From the NCBI RefSeq assembly GCF_047675955.1, contig NC_132910.1, positions 95,568,923-95,632,922 on the forward strand: 64,000 nucleotides of DNA, in the 5' to 3' direction. Below, piece after piece: positions 12,250 through 24,399 of this stretch (positions within the stretch are counted from its first letter, which is position 1; the number at the start of each line of letters is the position of its first letter). The notes under the pieces are model-generated. The model did not search any database, was not told the origin of the DNA, and saw only the letters and a program-made list of their open reading frames with translations. Both the position numbers and the translations under genes were made by a program. The stretch comes from Chlorocebus sabaeus (lineage: Eukaryota > Chordata > Mammalia > Primates > Cercopithecidae).

Positions 12250-12871
12250 CTAAATAAATGTTTATTTGACATGAAAGAAACCAGGAATGAAGGAAGAGAG
12301 GGAAAAAAAGGACATGACATATTAAAAATTTAACAAAATGTCAGACATAAGTTCTACCTTACTAGTGATTACATTAAATGTAAACGAATTGAACACTGTA
12401 AGTAAAATACAGAAATTAGAAGAATAACTTCTTTAAAAAATATTCCAACAATATGTTACCTATAAGAGACAGAAAATTTAGGTCAAACTATGTTGAAAGT
12501 AAAAGGATGAAAAATGAGATATATTCAAACAATAACCAAAAGATAGCTAAAATGACTATACTGAAAAAATAGACTCTAAGACAAAGTTCTTACTAGAGAC
12601 AAAGAAAAATGTTTTATGAAAACAAAAGGGTCAATCCATCAGGAAGACATAACAAGTACAAACATCTATGCACCTAACAACAGAGCACCAAAATATATGA
12701 AGCAACAACTGACAGGATTAAAGGAAGAAATAGACAATTTAACAATAATCATTGGGGACTCAAATATTGCACCCTCAATAATAGATAGAACAACTAAATT
12801 AAAGATCAACAATGAAAACAAAGACTTAAACAACACTGTAAGTGAACTATATCTAACAAAGATCTATAGAA

Positions 12872-13164
12872 GAGAGGGCCCCAATTCCAGGCTGTGGACT
12901 GGTACCAGTCCATGGCCTGTTAGGAACCAAACCACACAGCAAAAGGTGACTGGTGGTCAAGCAAGTAAAGCTGAGCTCTGTCTCCTGTCAAATCAGTGGA
13001 GGCATTAGATTCTCATAGGAGCACAAACTCTATTGTGAACTGTGCATGTGAGTGATCTAGGTTTCATGCTTTTTATGAGAATCTAATGCCTCAGAAACCA
13101 TTCCCTCTCTGTAGAAAAATGGTCATCCACAAAATTGGTCCCTGGTATCAAAAAGGGACTTCTG
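12872..13164 (+). mobile_element. MER1B-like hAT-Charlie non-autonomous DNA transposon
   Basis: The 293-bp insertion carries the MER1B hallmarks GGCCTGTTAGGAACC and TTAGATTCTCATAGGAGC. An 8-bp TSD (CTATAGAA) at 12864-12871 and 13165-13172 fits the hAT superfamily exactly. It encodes no transposase and would have been mobilised by a Charlie-type enzyme. It lies inside the endonuclease part of the L1M ORF2. Confidence 0.93.
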
Positions 13165-13576
13165 CTATAGAACTTTCCACCCATCTCAGCAGAATGTGTA
13201 TATTATTCTCAAGTGTACATGAAACATTCTCCAGGTTAGATCATATGTTAGGACATAGAACAAGTCTCAGTAAATTTAAAAGAACTAAACTCGTACAAAG
13301 AATGATCTCCAACCACAACAGAATGAAATTAGAAGTTAATAACAAAAGAAGATTTCATGAACTCACTAATACGTAAAAATTAAGCAACGTGTTTCTTTAA
13401 GAACCAATGTTTCAAAGAATAAATCACAAGAAAATTTTAAAAAATGCTTTGAGATGAATAAAACCAAAATACAATATACCAAAAATTATGGGTGCAGCTA
13501 AAGTAGTTCATAGAAAAAAAATTATGCTTTAAATGCCTAGTTAGAGACAAGAAAGATATCAAATCAATACCCTAAC

Positions 13577-13985
13577 TGATACGGTTTGGATCTGTGTCCC
13601 CACCCAAATCTCATGTTGAATTATAATCCCCAATGCTGGAGGCAGGGCATAGTGAGAAGTGATTAGTTCATAAGGGTGAATGCTTTATGAATGGTTTAGC
13701 ACCATCCCTTGGTGGTGTTCTTGTGATAGAGTTCTCAGGAGATCTGGTTGTTTAAAAGTGTGTAGCACCTCCTCCTCTCTCTCATGCTCCTCTTCCCACC
13801 ATGTCAGATGCCTGCTCCCGCTTTGCATTCTGCTATACTTGGAAGCTTCCTGAAGCCTCCCCGGAAGCAGATGGCACTATGCTTCCTGTACAGCCTGCAG
13901 AACCATGAGCCAATTAAACTGCTTTTCTCTATAAATTACCCAGTCTCAGGTATTTTTTATAGCAATGTGAGAATGTGCTAAAACA
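13577..13985 (+). repeat. 5' LTR of the MaLR provirus
   Basis: This 409-bp LTR starts TGATACGGTTTGG and ends GCTAAAACA. It includes the MaLR polyadenylation region with CAATTAAACTGCTTTTCT. It is followed at once by GAAAATTGGCACTGAGG, the start of the internal region where the primer-binding site is expected. Confidence 0.9.
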
Positions 13986-15595
13986 GAAAATTGGCACTGA
14001 GGAGAGGGGCATTGCTGTAAAGATACCTGAAAAATGTGGAGGCAGCTTTGAAACTGAGTAACAAGCTGAAGTTTGAAGAGTTTGGAGGTCTCAAAAGACA
14101 ACAGGAAAATGAGAGAATGTTTGGAACTTTCTAGAGACTGACTGAATGTGACCAAAATGCTGATGGTGATACAAATAGTGAAGGCCAGGCTGATGAGGTC
14201 TCAAATGGAAATGAGGAACTTATTGAGAACTGGAGCAAAGGTCATTTTTGTTATGTCTTAGCAAAGACCTTAGCTGTATTGTGCTCCTGCCCCATGGGTC
14301 TGTGGAATTTTGAACTTGAGAGTGATAATTAAAGATATCTGGAAGAGAAATTTCTAAGCAGCAAAGTGTTCAAGATGTGGCATGCCTGCTTCTAACAACC
14401 TATGCTCATATGTGTGAACAAAAAAATGACCTAAAGTTTGAGCTTATATTTAAAGGGGAAGGAGAGACTAAAAGTTTGGATAATATGCAGCTTGGCAATG
14501 TGGTAAAACAGAAAAGCTTATTTTCCAGGAAGGAATTCAACCAAGCTGCAGAAATTTGCAAAAGTAAAAGGAGCCAAATGCTAATAGCCAATATAATGGA
14601 GAAAGGCCTGGAGGCATTTCAGAAATCTCTATGGCAGTCTCTACCATCACAGGCTCAGAGGTTTAGGAGAACTGAATGGTTTTGTGGACCAGGACCAGGG
14701 CTTCACCACCCTGTGCAGCCTCAGAACATTATTTCCTGTGTCCCAGTCACTCCAGCTTCAGCTGTGGCTCAAAAGGGCTCAGGTACAGTTTAGGCTGCTG
14801 CTTCAGAGGAGTAAGCTGTAAGCCTTGGTGTCTTCCATGTGGTGTTAATCCTGCAGGTGCACAGAATGCAACAGTTGTGGCTTAAAAGCTTTTGCCTTAA
14901 TTTCAGATGATGTACAGAAAAGCCTGGGTATCCAGGCAGAATTCTGCTGCAGGGGTGGAACCCTCACAGAGATTCTCTACTAGGGCAGTGAAAAGGGGAA
15001 ACATGGGGTTGCAGCTCCCACACAGAGTCCCCACTGTGGTACTGCCTAGTGGAGCTGTGAGAAGAGGGCCACCATCTTCCAGGCCCCAGAATGGTAGATC
15101 CACCAGCAGATTGCACCCTCAGCTTAGAAAACCTGCAAGCACTCAACGACCTATGAGAGCAGCCTCCAAAGTTGAACTCTGCAAAGTCACAACAGTGGAG
15201 CTACCCAAGGCCTTGGGAGCCCACCTCTTGCATCAGTTTGCCCTGGATGTAGGATATGGAGTTAAAGTAGATTATATTGGAGCTTGAAGGCTTAATAAAT
15301 GCCCTGCTGGGTTTTGAACTTGCATGGGACCTGTAGCTCCTTTCTTTCTGCCAATTTTTCCCTCTGAAAACAGGAGTATTTACCCAATGCCTATATCCTC
15401 ATTATATTTTGGAAGTAAGTTACTTGTTTCTTATTTTACAGGCTCACAGATGAAAGAGTCTTGCCTACTCTAAAATGATACTTTGGACTTTTGAGTTAAT
15501 GTGAAAATGAGTGATGACTTTGGGAATTATTGGAGACATGATTGTATCTTGAAATATGATAAGAACATGAGATTTAGGAGGGCACAGGGGTAGAA
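13986..15595 (+). repeat. MaLR internal region, non-coding
   Basis: The 1.6-kb interior lacks gag-pol frames; the longest plus-strand frame (14377-14793) has no domain I recognise. A purine-rich stretch just upstream of the 3' LTR (about 15571-15590, AGGAGGGCACAGGGG) is the likely polypurine tract. Confidence 0.8.
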
Positions 15596-15998
15596 TGATA
15601 TGGCTTGTATCTGTCCACTGAAATCTTATGTCAAATTGTAATCCCCAGTGTTGGAGATGGAGCCTGGTGAGAGGTGACTGGATCATGGGGGTAGATCCCT
15701 GATGAATGGCTTAGCATCATCCCCTTGGTGATATTCGTGTGATACAGTTCTAGGGAGATCCAGTTGTTTAAAAGAGTATAGCACCTCTCCCCTCTCTCTC
15801 TTGCTTCTGCTCCAGCCATGTAAGGTCCCTGCTCCCGCTGTATCTTCTACCATGATTGGAAGCTTCCTGAGTCCTCCCCAGAAGATGCTGCTATGCTTCC
15901 TGTACAGCCTGCAGAACTGTGAGCCAATTAGACCCCTTTTAGTTATGAATTATCCAATCTCAGATATTTTTATAGCAATATAAGAATGAAATAATACA
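15596..15998 (+). repeat. 3' LTR of the MaLR provirus
   Basis: This 403-bp LTR starts TGATATGGCTTG and ends in AATAATACA. It is clearly homologous to the 5' LTR along its whole length but has many substitutions and a few small indels relative to it. Confidence 0.9.
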
Positions 15999-16291
15999 CT
16001 AACCTTCCACCTTAAGCAACTTAAAAAAGAAGAGTAAACTAAACACAAAGAAAACAGAAAGATAGAATAAGAAAGATTAAGAATCTAAATAGGTAAAAAA
16101 TATGAAAACAGTAAAAAAAAAATTGACTAAACCAAGGTTAGTTCTTTTAAGTGATTTAAACAATTAATGAAGGTTTAGCTACACTGACCAAGAAAAAACA
16201 AGAGAGGACTCAGACAAATTACTAAATTACTAAAATGAGAGAGTGGACATTACCAATTACCTTATAGAAATGGGAAGGGTTATAAGGAAAT

Positions 16292-16375
16292 TGTATATAT
16301 ATAATTATATATAAATATATAATTATATATTATGTATATTAAACTATATATACATATAGTTTAAGGAAGCTAAAG
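16292..16375. repeat. (TA)n-rich low-complexity stretch
   Basis: An imperfect TATATA/ATAATTATATA tract of about 80 bases lies exactly at the left edge of the antisense L1 fragment. It could be ordinary AT microsatellite expansion or a decayed poly(A) tail of that fragment read on the opposite strand. Confidence 0.85.
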
Positions 16376-18780
16376 ATAGAATCCCAATCCCCAGGATTTC
16401 TGCTGAAAAATCTGCTGTTAATCTAATTTTTTTTAAATAGGTTACTTGACACTTTTGCGTCACAACTCTTAAAATTATTTCCTTCATCTTGACTTTAGAT
16501 AACGTGATGACTATATGCCTAGGTGATAATCTTTTTGTGATGAATTTCATGGGTGTTCTTTGAGCTTCTTGTATTTGAATTTCTAGATTTCCAACAAGAC
16601 CAGGGAAGTTTTTCTTGATTGTTTCCTCAAATAAGTTTTCCAAACTTTTAGATTTCTCTTCTTCCTCAGGAACACCAATTGTTCTTATGTTTGGCCACTT
16701 AACATAAGCCAAATTTCTTGGATGCTTTATTCATTTTTTAAATTCTTTTTCGTTTATCTTTTTCAGATTGGGTTAATTTGAAAGCCTTGTCTTTGAGTTC
16801 TGAAGTTCTTTCTTCTACTTGTTTTATTGCATTGTTAAAACTTTCAATGTATTTTGCATTTCTCTAAGTGTGTCTTTCATTTCCAGAGTTTTGATTGTCT
16901 TTTCTCTATGATATCTATTTCTCTGGATACTTTTTCATCCACACCCATTTTTAAAATTTCTTTAAGTTGGTTTTTACCTTTCCCTGGTACCTCCTTGAGT
17001 AGCTTAAAAATCAACCTTCTGAATACTTTATCTGACAGTTCAGAAACTTCTTGGTTTGGATTTATTCCTTGGTTTGGATCACAAAGATCCGAAGTGTTAT
17101 CTTTGGGGGTGCTATAATTCTTGTTTTTGCATATTGCCAGAATTACTTTTCTGGTTCCTTCTCATATGAGTAGACTTTCAGTGAAAAGATATGGAACTCA
17201 AGGGCTGCTGTTCAGATTATTTTGTCTCATGAGGTGATCCCTTGAGGTAGTGCTCTCCTCCTTCCCCTAGGGATGGCACTTCCTGAGAGCCACACTGCAG
17301 TGATTGTTACTGCTCTTCTGGGTCTAGTTATCAAGAAGGGATACCAGGTTCTGGGCTGGCACTGGGGAATGTCTGCAAAGAATCCTGTGATGTCATCCAT
17401 CTTAAGGTCTCTCAGCCATGGACCAGCATCTGCTCCACTGGAGGTGACAGGAGTAAAGTGGGATCTGTGGGAATCCTTAATTGTAGTTTTGCTTAGCGTG
17501 CTGGTTTCCTTGAATGTTTGTTATGCTATTAGTGAAGCTGTCACATGGACAGACTCAAGACCTCTGGTTAGCCAGGGTGTTACAGGCAGTGGAATTAGCT
17601 ATTGTTTTCTCCCTTGGATCATGGTTGTTCTGTTCTGAGTTGCTGTAATGACTTCAGTTGATTGGTCTCCAGCCAGGAGGTGGTGTTTTCAAGAAAGCAC
17701 AAGCTGTGGTAGTAGGAGGGAGATATAAGTTTGCTCTACATTGGCCAGGATAAGTACTCACATTTCTCAGGCAATGGGCAGACCCATAGAGCTCCCAAGA
17801 GTTTGTCATTTGTCTTCAGCTACCAGGCAGATAGAGAAAAAACATCCAGCTGGGGCAGGGTTAGGCAGGTCTTAGCTCAGACCATCCTTGGGCAGGGTTT
17901 GCTGTGGTCACTGTGGGGGGTGGGAAATGGTTCTCAGGCCAATGGAGTTATGTCCCCAGGTGGATTATGGCCGCCTTTGCTGCATCACATAGGTCACCAA
18001 GGAAGTGGGGGAAAACCAGCAGTGACAGGCCTCAGCCAGCTCCCATGCAGCCAGCAAGGCCAGTCTCACTCCTGCTATGCCCACCAACAGCACTGAGTTT
18101 ATATCCAGGCAGCTGGTGAGCAAGGCTGAGATCTTGCACCAGGCTACAAGCCTCCCCACTGAGAAAGCAACGCAACCCACCTGCCCATGCTGTGGGCTGT
18201 GGCTTCTGTGTTGGTATCTGTACTTCCCATTCACCCCCCACCCCCAGATTCTGCTTAGGAAAATTTGTGTTCAGTCAAAATTATTACAAAGTTTAGCTAT
18301 AGCTTTCTTAATCCTGTGGCCCCTCCCCAATTCTGCTGGCTGCTTTCCCCATAGACCCCTGTGAGATAAAGCCAGGAATGGCTTCCCTGGACTCAAGCTG
18401 GGAACTGAGAGTGCCTACAGGGCTTTTTTCTACTTTTTCTACTCTTATATTTCTCTCAGCTCTCTAAATTCATTTCAGCTCTAGGTAGGGTTAAATCCTT
18501 CCCCAATAATCTGGATTTTCAGGCTCCCCAATGGGGATTTGTGCTTGAAGGCAGGCTCTTCCCCCTTTACACTTTAAGAACTCACAGTTTTTCAGTTGTC
18601 TCGTGGAGTCTGTAGTGGCAAGCCACTTCTTTCAAAGGGTCTGTGAATTCTTTTAGTTTTCCTACTATGTTCCTGCGGTGGTTCTTGGGGCAAAAGTTCA
18701 CAGTGTGAGTCTCCACATGCTCTTCTGTCTGTCCAAGTGGGAGCCACACATTAGTCCTGTTTCCTTGATACCATTTTTTC
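16376..18780 (-). mobile_element. Antisense L1 holding only 5'UTR and ORF1
   Basis: On the minus strand a GC-rich old L1 5'UTR (about 18780-17120) leads into ORF1, whose C-terminal half is still open at 16344-16712 with SLENLFEETIKKNFPGL and RLTADFSAEI. It stops near the ORF1 C-terminus; nothing of ORF2 or the L1 3'UTR follows. It interrupts the sense L1M between 16295 and 18781, where L1M sequence resumes. No clear TSD is visible. Either the 3' two-thirds were deleted or the RNA was polyadenylated early. Confidence 0.82.
16388..17110 (-). pseudogene. L1 ORF1 remnant (antisense fragment)
   Basis: The minus-strand frame at 16344-16712 encodes an ORF1p C-terminal segment (IRTIGVPEEEEKSKSLENLF, then LSPRHIVITLSKVKMKEIIL), the RRM and C-terminal domain of ORF1p. 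The coiled-coil part upstream (about 16740-17110) is homologous but has no continuous frame. It is non-functional because the N-terminus is broken. Confidence 0.75.
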
Positions 18781-19326
18781 GATATGAACAATTATGTGCC
18801 AACAAATTAGATGACCTAGATGAAATGGACAAATTTCTAGAAAAACACAAATTAACAAAACTGACTCAAGAGAGAATATAAATCTGAATAGACCTATAAT
18901 AAGTAAAGATATCTAATTAGTAATCACAAACTTTGCACAAAGTAATGGACAGAGATGACTCCAGTGATAAATTCTACCAAAATGTTTAAAGAACATTACT
19001 CCCTCATAAACTCTCTCAAAAAATAGAAGAAGATGGAACACTGTCTAATTTATACTATGAAACTGATATTACTCTAATACCAAAACCACACAAAGATATC
19101 ACAAGAAAACTATGGACTAATATATTTTATGACATAGAGACAAAAATCCTCTGGAAAATACTAGTAAATTGAGTCTAGCAATATATAACAAGGAGTATTC
19201 ACCAAAATCAAGTGAGATTTATTCCAGAAATGTAAACTTTGTTCAACATACAAAAATTAATCAATGAGATATACCATATTAATAGAATAAATGACAAAAA
19301 CAACATGATCATTTCAATTGACCCTA

Positions 19327-19742
19327 TGATGGTTAATTTTATATGTCAGTTGGAATGGACTATGAAGTACCCAGACTAAGCATTATTTCTTGGTGTATCT
19401 GTGAGGGTGTTTCCTGATGAAATTAACATTTGAATTGGAGGGCTCAGTAAAGTACATTGTTCTCCTAAATGTGATTGGGTATCATTCAATCCATTGAGGG
19501 TCTAAATAGAACAAAAGGCAGAAGAAGGAGGAATTGGCCTCCTTTTTTCCTGCGTCACTGCTTCATCTGGGACATCTCACATCATCTTCTCCTGCCCTTG
19601 GACCAGGAGTTACATAATCAGCTGCTGGTTCTCAGGCTTTGGCCTTGGACTAAATTACACCAATGGCTTTCCTGGGTCTGCAGGTTGTAGATAGAAGACC
19701 ATGTGAGTTCTCAACCTCTATAATCTTGGGAGCCAATTCCTT
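19327..19742 (+). repeat. Old LTR-like repeat, family uncertain (ERVL/MaLR-type?)
   Basis: The sequence begins TGATGGTTAATTTTATATGTCA and continues with GTGAGGGTGTTTCCTGATGA and a CCAATTCCTTA segment near its end. I recognise these as parts of a dispersed mammalian LTR with the ending GCCTCCATAAT...GAGCCAATTCC, but I cannot name the family. It is cut off by a GATA microsatellite. It replaces or splits the reverse-transcriptase part of the L1M. Confidence 0.6.
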
Positions 19743-19745
19743 ACT

Positions 19746-19806
19746 ATAGATAGATAGATGATAGATAGATAGATAGATCGATAGATAGATAGATAATATA
19801 GATATA
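19746..19806. repeat. (GATA)n microsatellite
   Basis: About 14 GATA/GATC-type tetranucleotide units occur with one GATG and one GATC interruption. Such tracts are usually length-polymorphic. Confidence 0.95.
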
Positions 19807-20155
19807 GTGTGATACTAGCATGGGGTACATACATACAATGTGGTACTAGCATATATATATTTGATGCTCTCAATATACATTGTTGCACTAGGATAAGGGT
19901 AGACATATAGATCTGAAAGTCCATAAATAAACCTCTGTTTCATACTATATGCAAAAGCCAACTCAATATGAATCAAAAACCTAAATGCGAAAGATAAAAT
20001 TATAAAACTTTCAGGAGAAAACATTGGGGAAAACCCTGAAATTGGATAAGGCAATGATTTATTAAAAGTGACACTAAAAGCATAAGCACCCTTTCACCAC
20101 AAAAAGATAATCTGTACTTCATCAAAATTAAAACTCTTGTGCTCCAAAGGACACT

Positions 20156-22164
20156 TTTTTTTAATAGCTTTAGGAGTAAAAGTGGTTTCTGGTTACATGG
20201 ATGAATTGCATGGTGGTGAAGTCTGGGATTTTAGTGCATCCGTCACCCAAATAGTGTACATTGTACCCAATAGGTAGTTTTTCATCATTTACCTCCCAGC
20301 TTCCCCTCTTCTGAATCTCAAATATTTATTATACCACTCTGTATGCCTTTGCGCACCCATAGCTTACCTCCCACTTCTAAGTGAAAACATGTGGTATTTG
20401 GTTTTTGATTCCTGAGTTATTTCACTTAGGATAATGGACTCCAGTTCCATCCAAGTTACTGCAAAAGAAATTATTTTATAAATTTTTATAGCTGAGAAGT
20501 ATTCCATTGTGTGTGTGTCTATATATATATACACATATATATCACATTTTCCTTAACCACTTATTAGTTTTTGGGCACTTAGGTTGGTTTCATATGTTTG
20601 CAGTTGGGAATTGTATTGTGATAAACATATGCATGCAGGTATCTTTTCAATAGAGTGACTTATTTTCCTTTGGGTAGATACCCAGTAGTGGGATTGCTGG
20701 GTTGCATGGTAGATCTATTTTAGTTTTCTCAGAAATATTCATACTGTTTTGTATAGAGGTTGTACTAATTTACATTCTCACCAGCAGTACATAAGTGTTC
20801 CCTTTTCAGTACATCCACGCCAACATCTATTGTTTTTTTGACTTTTTAATAATAGCCACTCTGGCTGTGGTAAGGTGGTATCTCATTGTGGTTTTAATTT
20901 GCATTTCCCTGATGATTAGTGATGTTGAACATTTTCTGATATGTTTGTTAGCCATGTGTGTATCTTCTTTTGAGAAATGTCTATTTGTGTCATTTGCCAC
21001 TTTTTAATGATTTTTTTTCTTGCTGATATGTTTGAGCTCCTTGTAGACTTTAGATATTAGTCCTTTGTCAGATGCATAATTTATAAACATTTTCTCCCAT
21101 TCCATAAGCTGCTGATCTAATCTGATAATTATTTCTTTCACTATGCAGAGGCTTTTTACTTTAATTAGTTCCCATTTATTTGTTTTTGTTTTTGCTGCAT
21201 TTGCTTTTAGGGTCTTAGTCATAAATCATTTGCCTAAGCCAATGTCCAGAAATGTTTTTCAAGGTTTTCTTATAGAATTTTTAGGTCTTAAGACTTAAAG
21301 TCTTTAATTCATCTTAAGTTAATTTTGGTATATGGTGAGAGATAGGGATAGTTTCATTTCTCCAATGTGGCTCTCTAATTTTTCCAGTACCATTTGTTGA
21401 ATAGGAAATCTTTTCCCCAATTTATGTTTCTGAATTGCTTTTTCCAAGATCAGTTGGTTGTAAGTATTTGGCTTTATTTATGTGTTCTCTATTCTGTTCC
21501 ATTGGTCTAGATATCTGCCTTTATACCAGTACCATGCTGTTTGGGTTACTGTAGCCTTGTAGTATAATTTGAAGTGGGCTAATGCAATGTCTCCAGATTT
21601 GTTCTTTTTGGACAGGATTGCTTTCCCTATTTGGACTCTTTTTTTGGTTCCATGTGAATCTTAGGATTGCTTTTTCTAATTCTGTGAAAAATGATGTTAG
21701 CTTTATGATAGGAATTGCATTGAATCTATAGATGCTTTGGGCAATGTGGTCATTTTCACAATATTGATTTTTCCAATCCATGTATTTGTGTTATCTATGA
21801 TTTCTTCAGCAGTGTTTTGTAGTTCTCCTGGTAGAGATCTTTCACCTGCTTGATTAAGTATATTCCTGGGTATTTCATTTTGTTTTGTTTTTGTAGCTAT
21901 TGTATAAAGGATTGAGTTCTTGATTTCATTCTCTGCTTGATCATTGTTGGTGTGTAACAGTGGTACTAATTCATAAACATATTAATCTTGTAACCTGAGA
22001 CTTTACTAATTCATTTATCAGACCTAGGAGTCTTTTTGAGGAGTATTTAGGGTTTTCTAGATGTAAGATCTATCATCAGCAAACAGAGATAATTTGACTT
22101 CCTATTTTCCAATTGGGGTGTCCTTTATTTCTTGGCCTTGCCTGAATGCTTTGGCTAGGATTCC
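20156..22164 (-). mobile_element. 5'-truncated antisense L1 (L1PB/L1MA age) with TSD
   Basis: The element starts on the plus strand with a T run, the reverse of its poly(A) tail, and ends in ORF2 near the reverse-transcriptase domain at 22164. A perfect 12-bp TSD, CCAAAGGACACT, lies at 20144-20155 and 22165-22176. The minus-strand frames 21521-21781 and 21004-21222 are ORF2 pieces. It is inserted in the 3' part of the L1M ORF2, which resumes at once on the right. Confidence 0.95.
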
Positions 22165-22686
22165 CCAAAGGACACTATTAATAAAGTAAAAAGAAAACAT
22201 ACAGAAAGGAATAAAATATGTGCAAATCATGTGTCCAATATAGGTCTGATATATACTTAAAGAATTCTTTTGACTAAACATTAAAAAGACACCCCCATTT
22301 TTTAAATCGGCAAAGTATTTAAATAAATTTTCCCCAAAGAAAATATATAAATCATCAATAAGCACATGAAACTATGCTCAACATCACGGGTCATTAGGGA
22401 AATGCAAATAAAACTAACAATAAAATACCACTTTACACCCACTAGGATGCCTATAACCAAGAAAACAAATAATAACAAGTGTGTTGTTGAGGATGTAGAG
22501 TTTCAAAACCTTTATACATTCCTGATGAAAGTGTAAAATGATGCATCCTCTGTAGAAGACAGTTTGGCACTTCCTTAAAACGTTAAACAGAGTTGACATG
22601 TAATCCAGCAATTCAACTGGAGGTATCTACCCACAAGAATTGAAAACACAATGTTTACACAAAAACAGGTACTCAAATATTCACAG

Positions 22687-23228
22687 TGTTGGGGCTCAAT
22701 GTTTCCTTCACATTAGTCAAAGGTGAATTTTGACACTTGCAAAGAAAGAACCCTAATAAAAACACTATATATAGTGTTAATAAAATAACACCCAGTTTGA
22801 ATACATGTACCTTTCTCTAAATGCTCTATTCTCACAGAGTAGACTCATTGATATTTATCATATTAGTTGGCATCATAATTATTAACATATATAATTATGT
22901 TTGTTAAATAACTAATCAAAGGTCAAACAACTACTACATGTCAGAGGCAGAAATCCCACACAACCATTCAGCTCCAAGATTGATTCTACAGTTCACTTTG
23001 AAGAGGGTGAGGCTGTGGTCAGGAATAAGGGAGAGTGAGAGAGCACATTCTGAGCAAAGGATGAAGCTATAAAAGCCAAGCCCTATCCACAAGGCCTAGA
23101 GCCCTTTACTGTTATGTGAAGCCTCAGAACTGATATGAGCTTCTTCAGATGTGATATTTCTGCTACTTAGATTAAGAATTAGTATTGTACACATTATTGT
23201 ACACCAATATACAATGTACATCATATTA
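22687..23228. other. Unclassified ~540-bp insertion in L1M, possible LTR
   Basis: L1M sequence is interrupted after CTCAAATATT and resumes at CCACTCATGTTCATAGCAG. The intervening sequence begins TGTTGGGGCTC and has a TATA-like GCTATAAAAGCC at about 23066-23077, followed by a G/C-richer segment. That fits a solo LTR read on the plus strand, but I found no exact TSD and do not recognise the family. Confidence 0.4.
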
Positions 23229-24399
23229 TTGTCCACTCATGTTCATAGCAGCATTATTCCCAATAGCCAAAAGGTGGAAACAACTCAACTGTCCCTCAGA
23301 TAAATGGATAAACAAAATGTTTTATATAATGTTTTATGTGTGTGTGTCTAATGAAATGTTATTCAGCCAAAATAATGGCATTCTAATATATGCTACATGT
23401 ATTAGATGAGCTTTGGAAACATTATGCTAAGTGAAATAACACATATGAAAAGAATAAATATTGTATGATGTTACTTATATGAGGTAGATAGAATACTAAA
23501 ATTCATACAGACAGAAAGTAGAATAGTGGTTACTAGGGGCTGAGAAAAGGAGGTAACGTTGGACCCAGCAGTGGAGCAGGATCCCCAGCACTGAAGGCCA
23601 CACAGTGTCCTACACCCCAGAGAACAGGCAATTTAACCCACTGGGAGGCTGTTCCTAAAACAAAGGGAAGACAGCATATACTCCCTAGAGTTTAAAAGCT
23701 GCCTGCCTGGGTCTATTGCCAATGACTGCAACCTCACCCCACCAGCAGCAGGGCTGCTCTACACTGACATGCATTCTGAGGACAGGTTCTCCCCCAGGCC
23801 CACCCAGGCTGGAACTGCTTCCCAAGTACTCAAAAACACCCTTTGAGAGCCAGGGATCATCCCACCTCATCCACCATTGTTGTTATCCATGCATTTCTCC
23901 TGGGGGCTTGAGGATGGGCCCACCCACCTGCCACTACCACCACTGCCAGCAGTCATCCACACACACCACTTGGGGCCTGGACTGACCTGCTCAGCCCATT
24001 TCAGCCAGCACTAAAACCAGCATGTGCTGCCTGGGAGCCCAAGGGTTGTTCTACCATCTGTACTGCTATCTCCCACACCATACATGCTACCCAGAGGCCC
24101 AAGCATTCATCCATTTTCCCAGTCCATCACTGGCACTGCCAGCACCTGAGAAAGAGCCTGGAGGCCCAGGAATCAGTCTACCTGGACTTCCTAACACCAA
24201 TGCCCACAAATGTCATCCAGGCCCCCAAGGACACACATGCTCAGCCCACTGCTGCCACCACTGGGTTCTGGAGAGAGGCCCATCTGTTGTCCTCATCCCA
24301 ATAAAGCCTCACCACAGCCTCCACTAACAACTGCAGCCTAAGCCTCTGAAGAAATCACAGACACCACTAAGGCCATTTAGGGCCAAAAAAATTATACAA

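Larger units (their letters stand above)
13577..15998 (+). mobile_element. Complete MaLR provirus (MST-type), both LTRs present
   Basis: A 2.4-kb element has a 5' LTR (13577-13985), an internal region (13986-15595) and a 3' LTR (15596-15998), flanked by a perfect 5-bp TSD CTAAC at 13572-13576 and 15999-16003. Both LTRs begin TGATA and end in CA. The internal region contains no long frame; MaLR elements are non-autonomous and depended on ERVL enzymes. The two LTRs differ at many sites, indicating great age. Most MaLR copies are solo LTRs, so retention of both LTRs and the interior is less common. Confidence 0.93.
11632..23565 (+). mobile_element. Old L1M LINE-1 (host element), split by at least seven insertions
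   Basis: One sense L1M can be followed through pieces at 11632-11896 (inter-ORF region), 12250-12871, 13165-13576, 15999-16295, 18781-19326, about 19800-20155, 22165-22686 and 23229-23565. Each break falls in the middle of homologous L1 sequence that resumes on the other side, for example GACCAAGAAAAAACAAGAGAGG before the antisense L1 and ACAATTATGTGCCAACAAA after it. Roughly 900 bases of ORF2 around the expected FADD box are missing between 19326 and 19880. All frames are broken. It is the oldest layer of this region. Confidence 0.82.

Noticed and set aside
14377..14793. A 138-codon frame in the MaLR provirus as a possible gag-like gene
   Set aside because: No zinc knuckle, protease or capsid-like motif is visible; MaLR interiors are non-autonomous and this copy is old.
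23716..24327. Two proline- and histidine-rich open frames (89 and 101 codons)
   Set aside because: They fall in the 5'UTR of an old sense L1; the composition reflects CCACC-rich UTR sequence.
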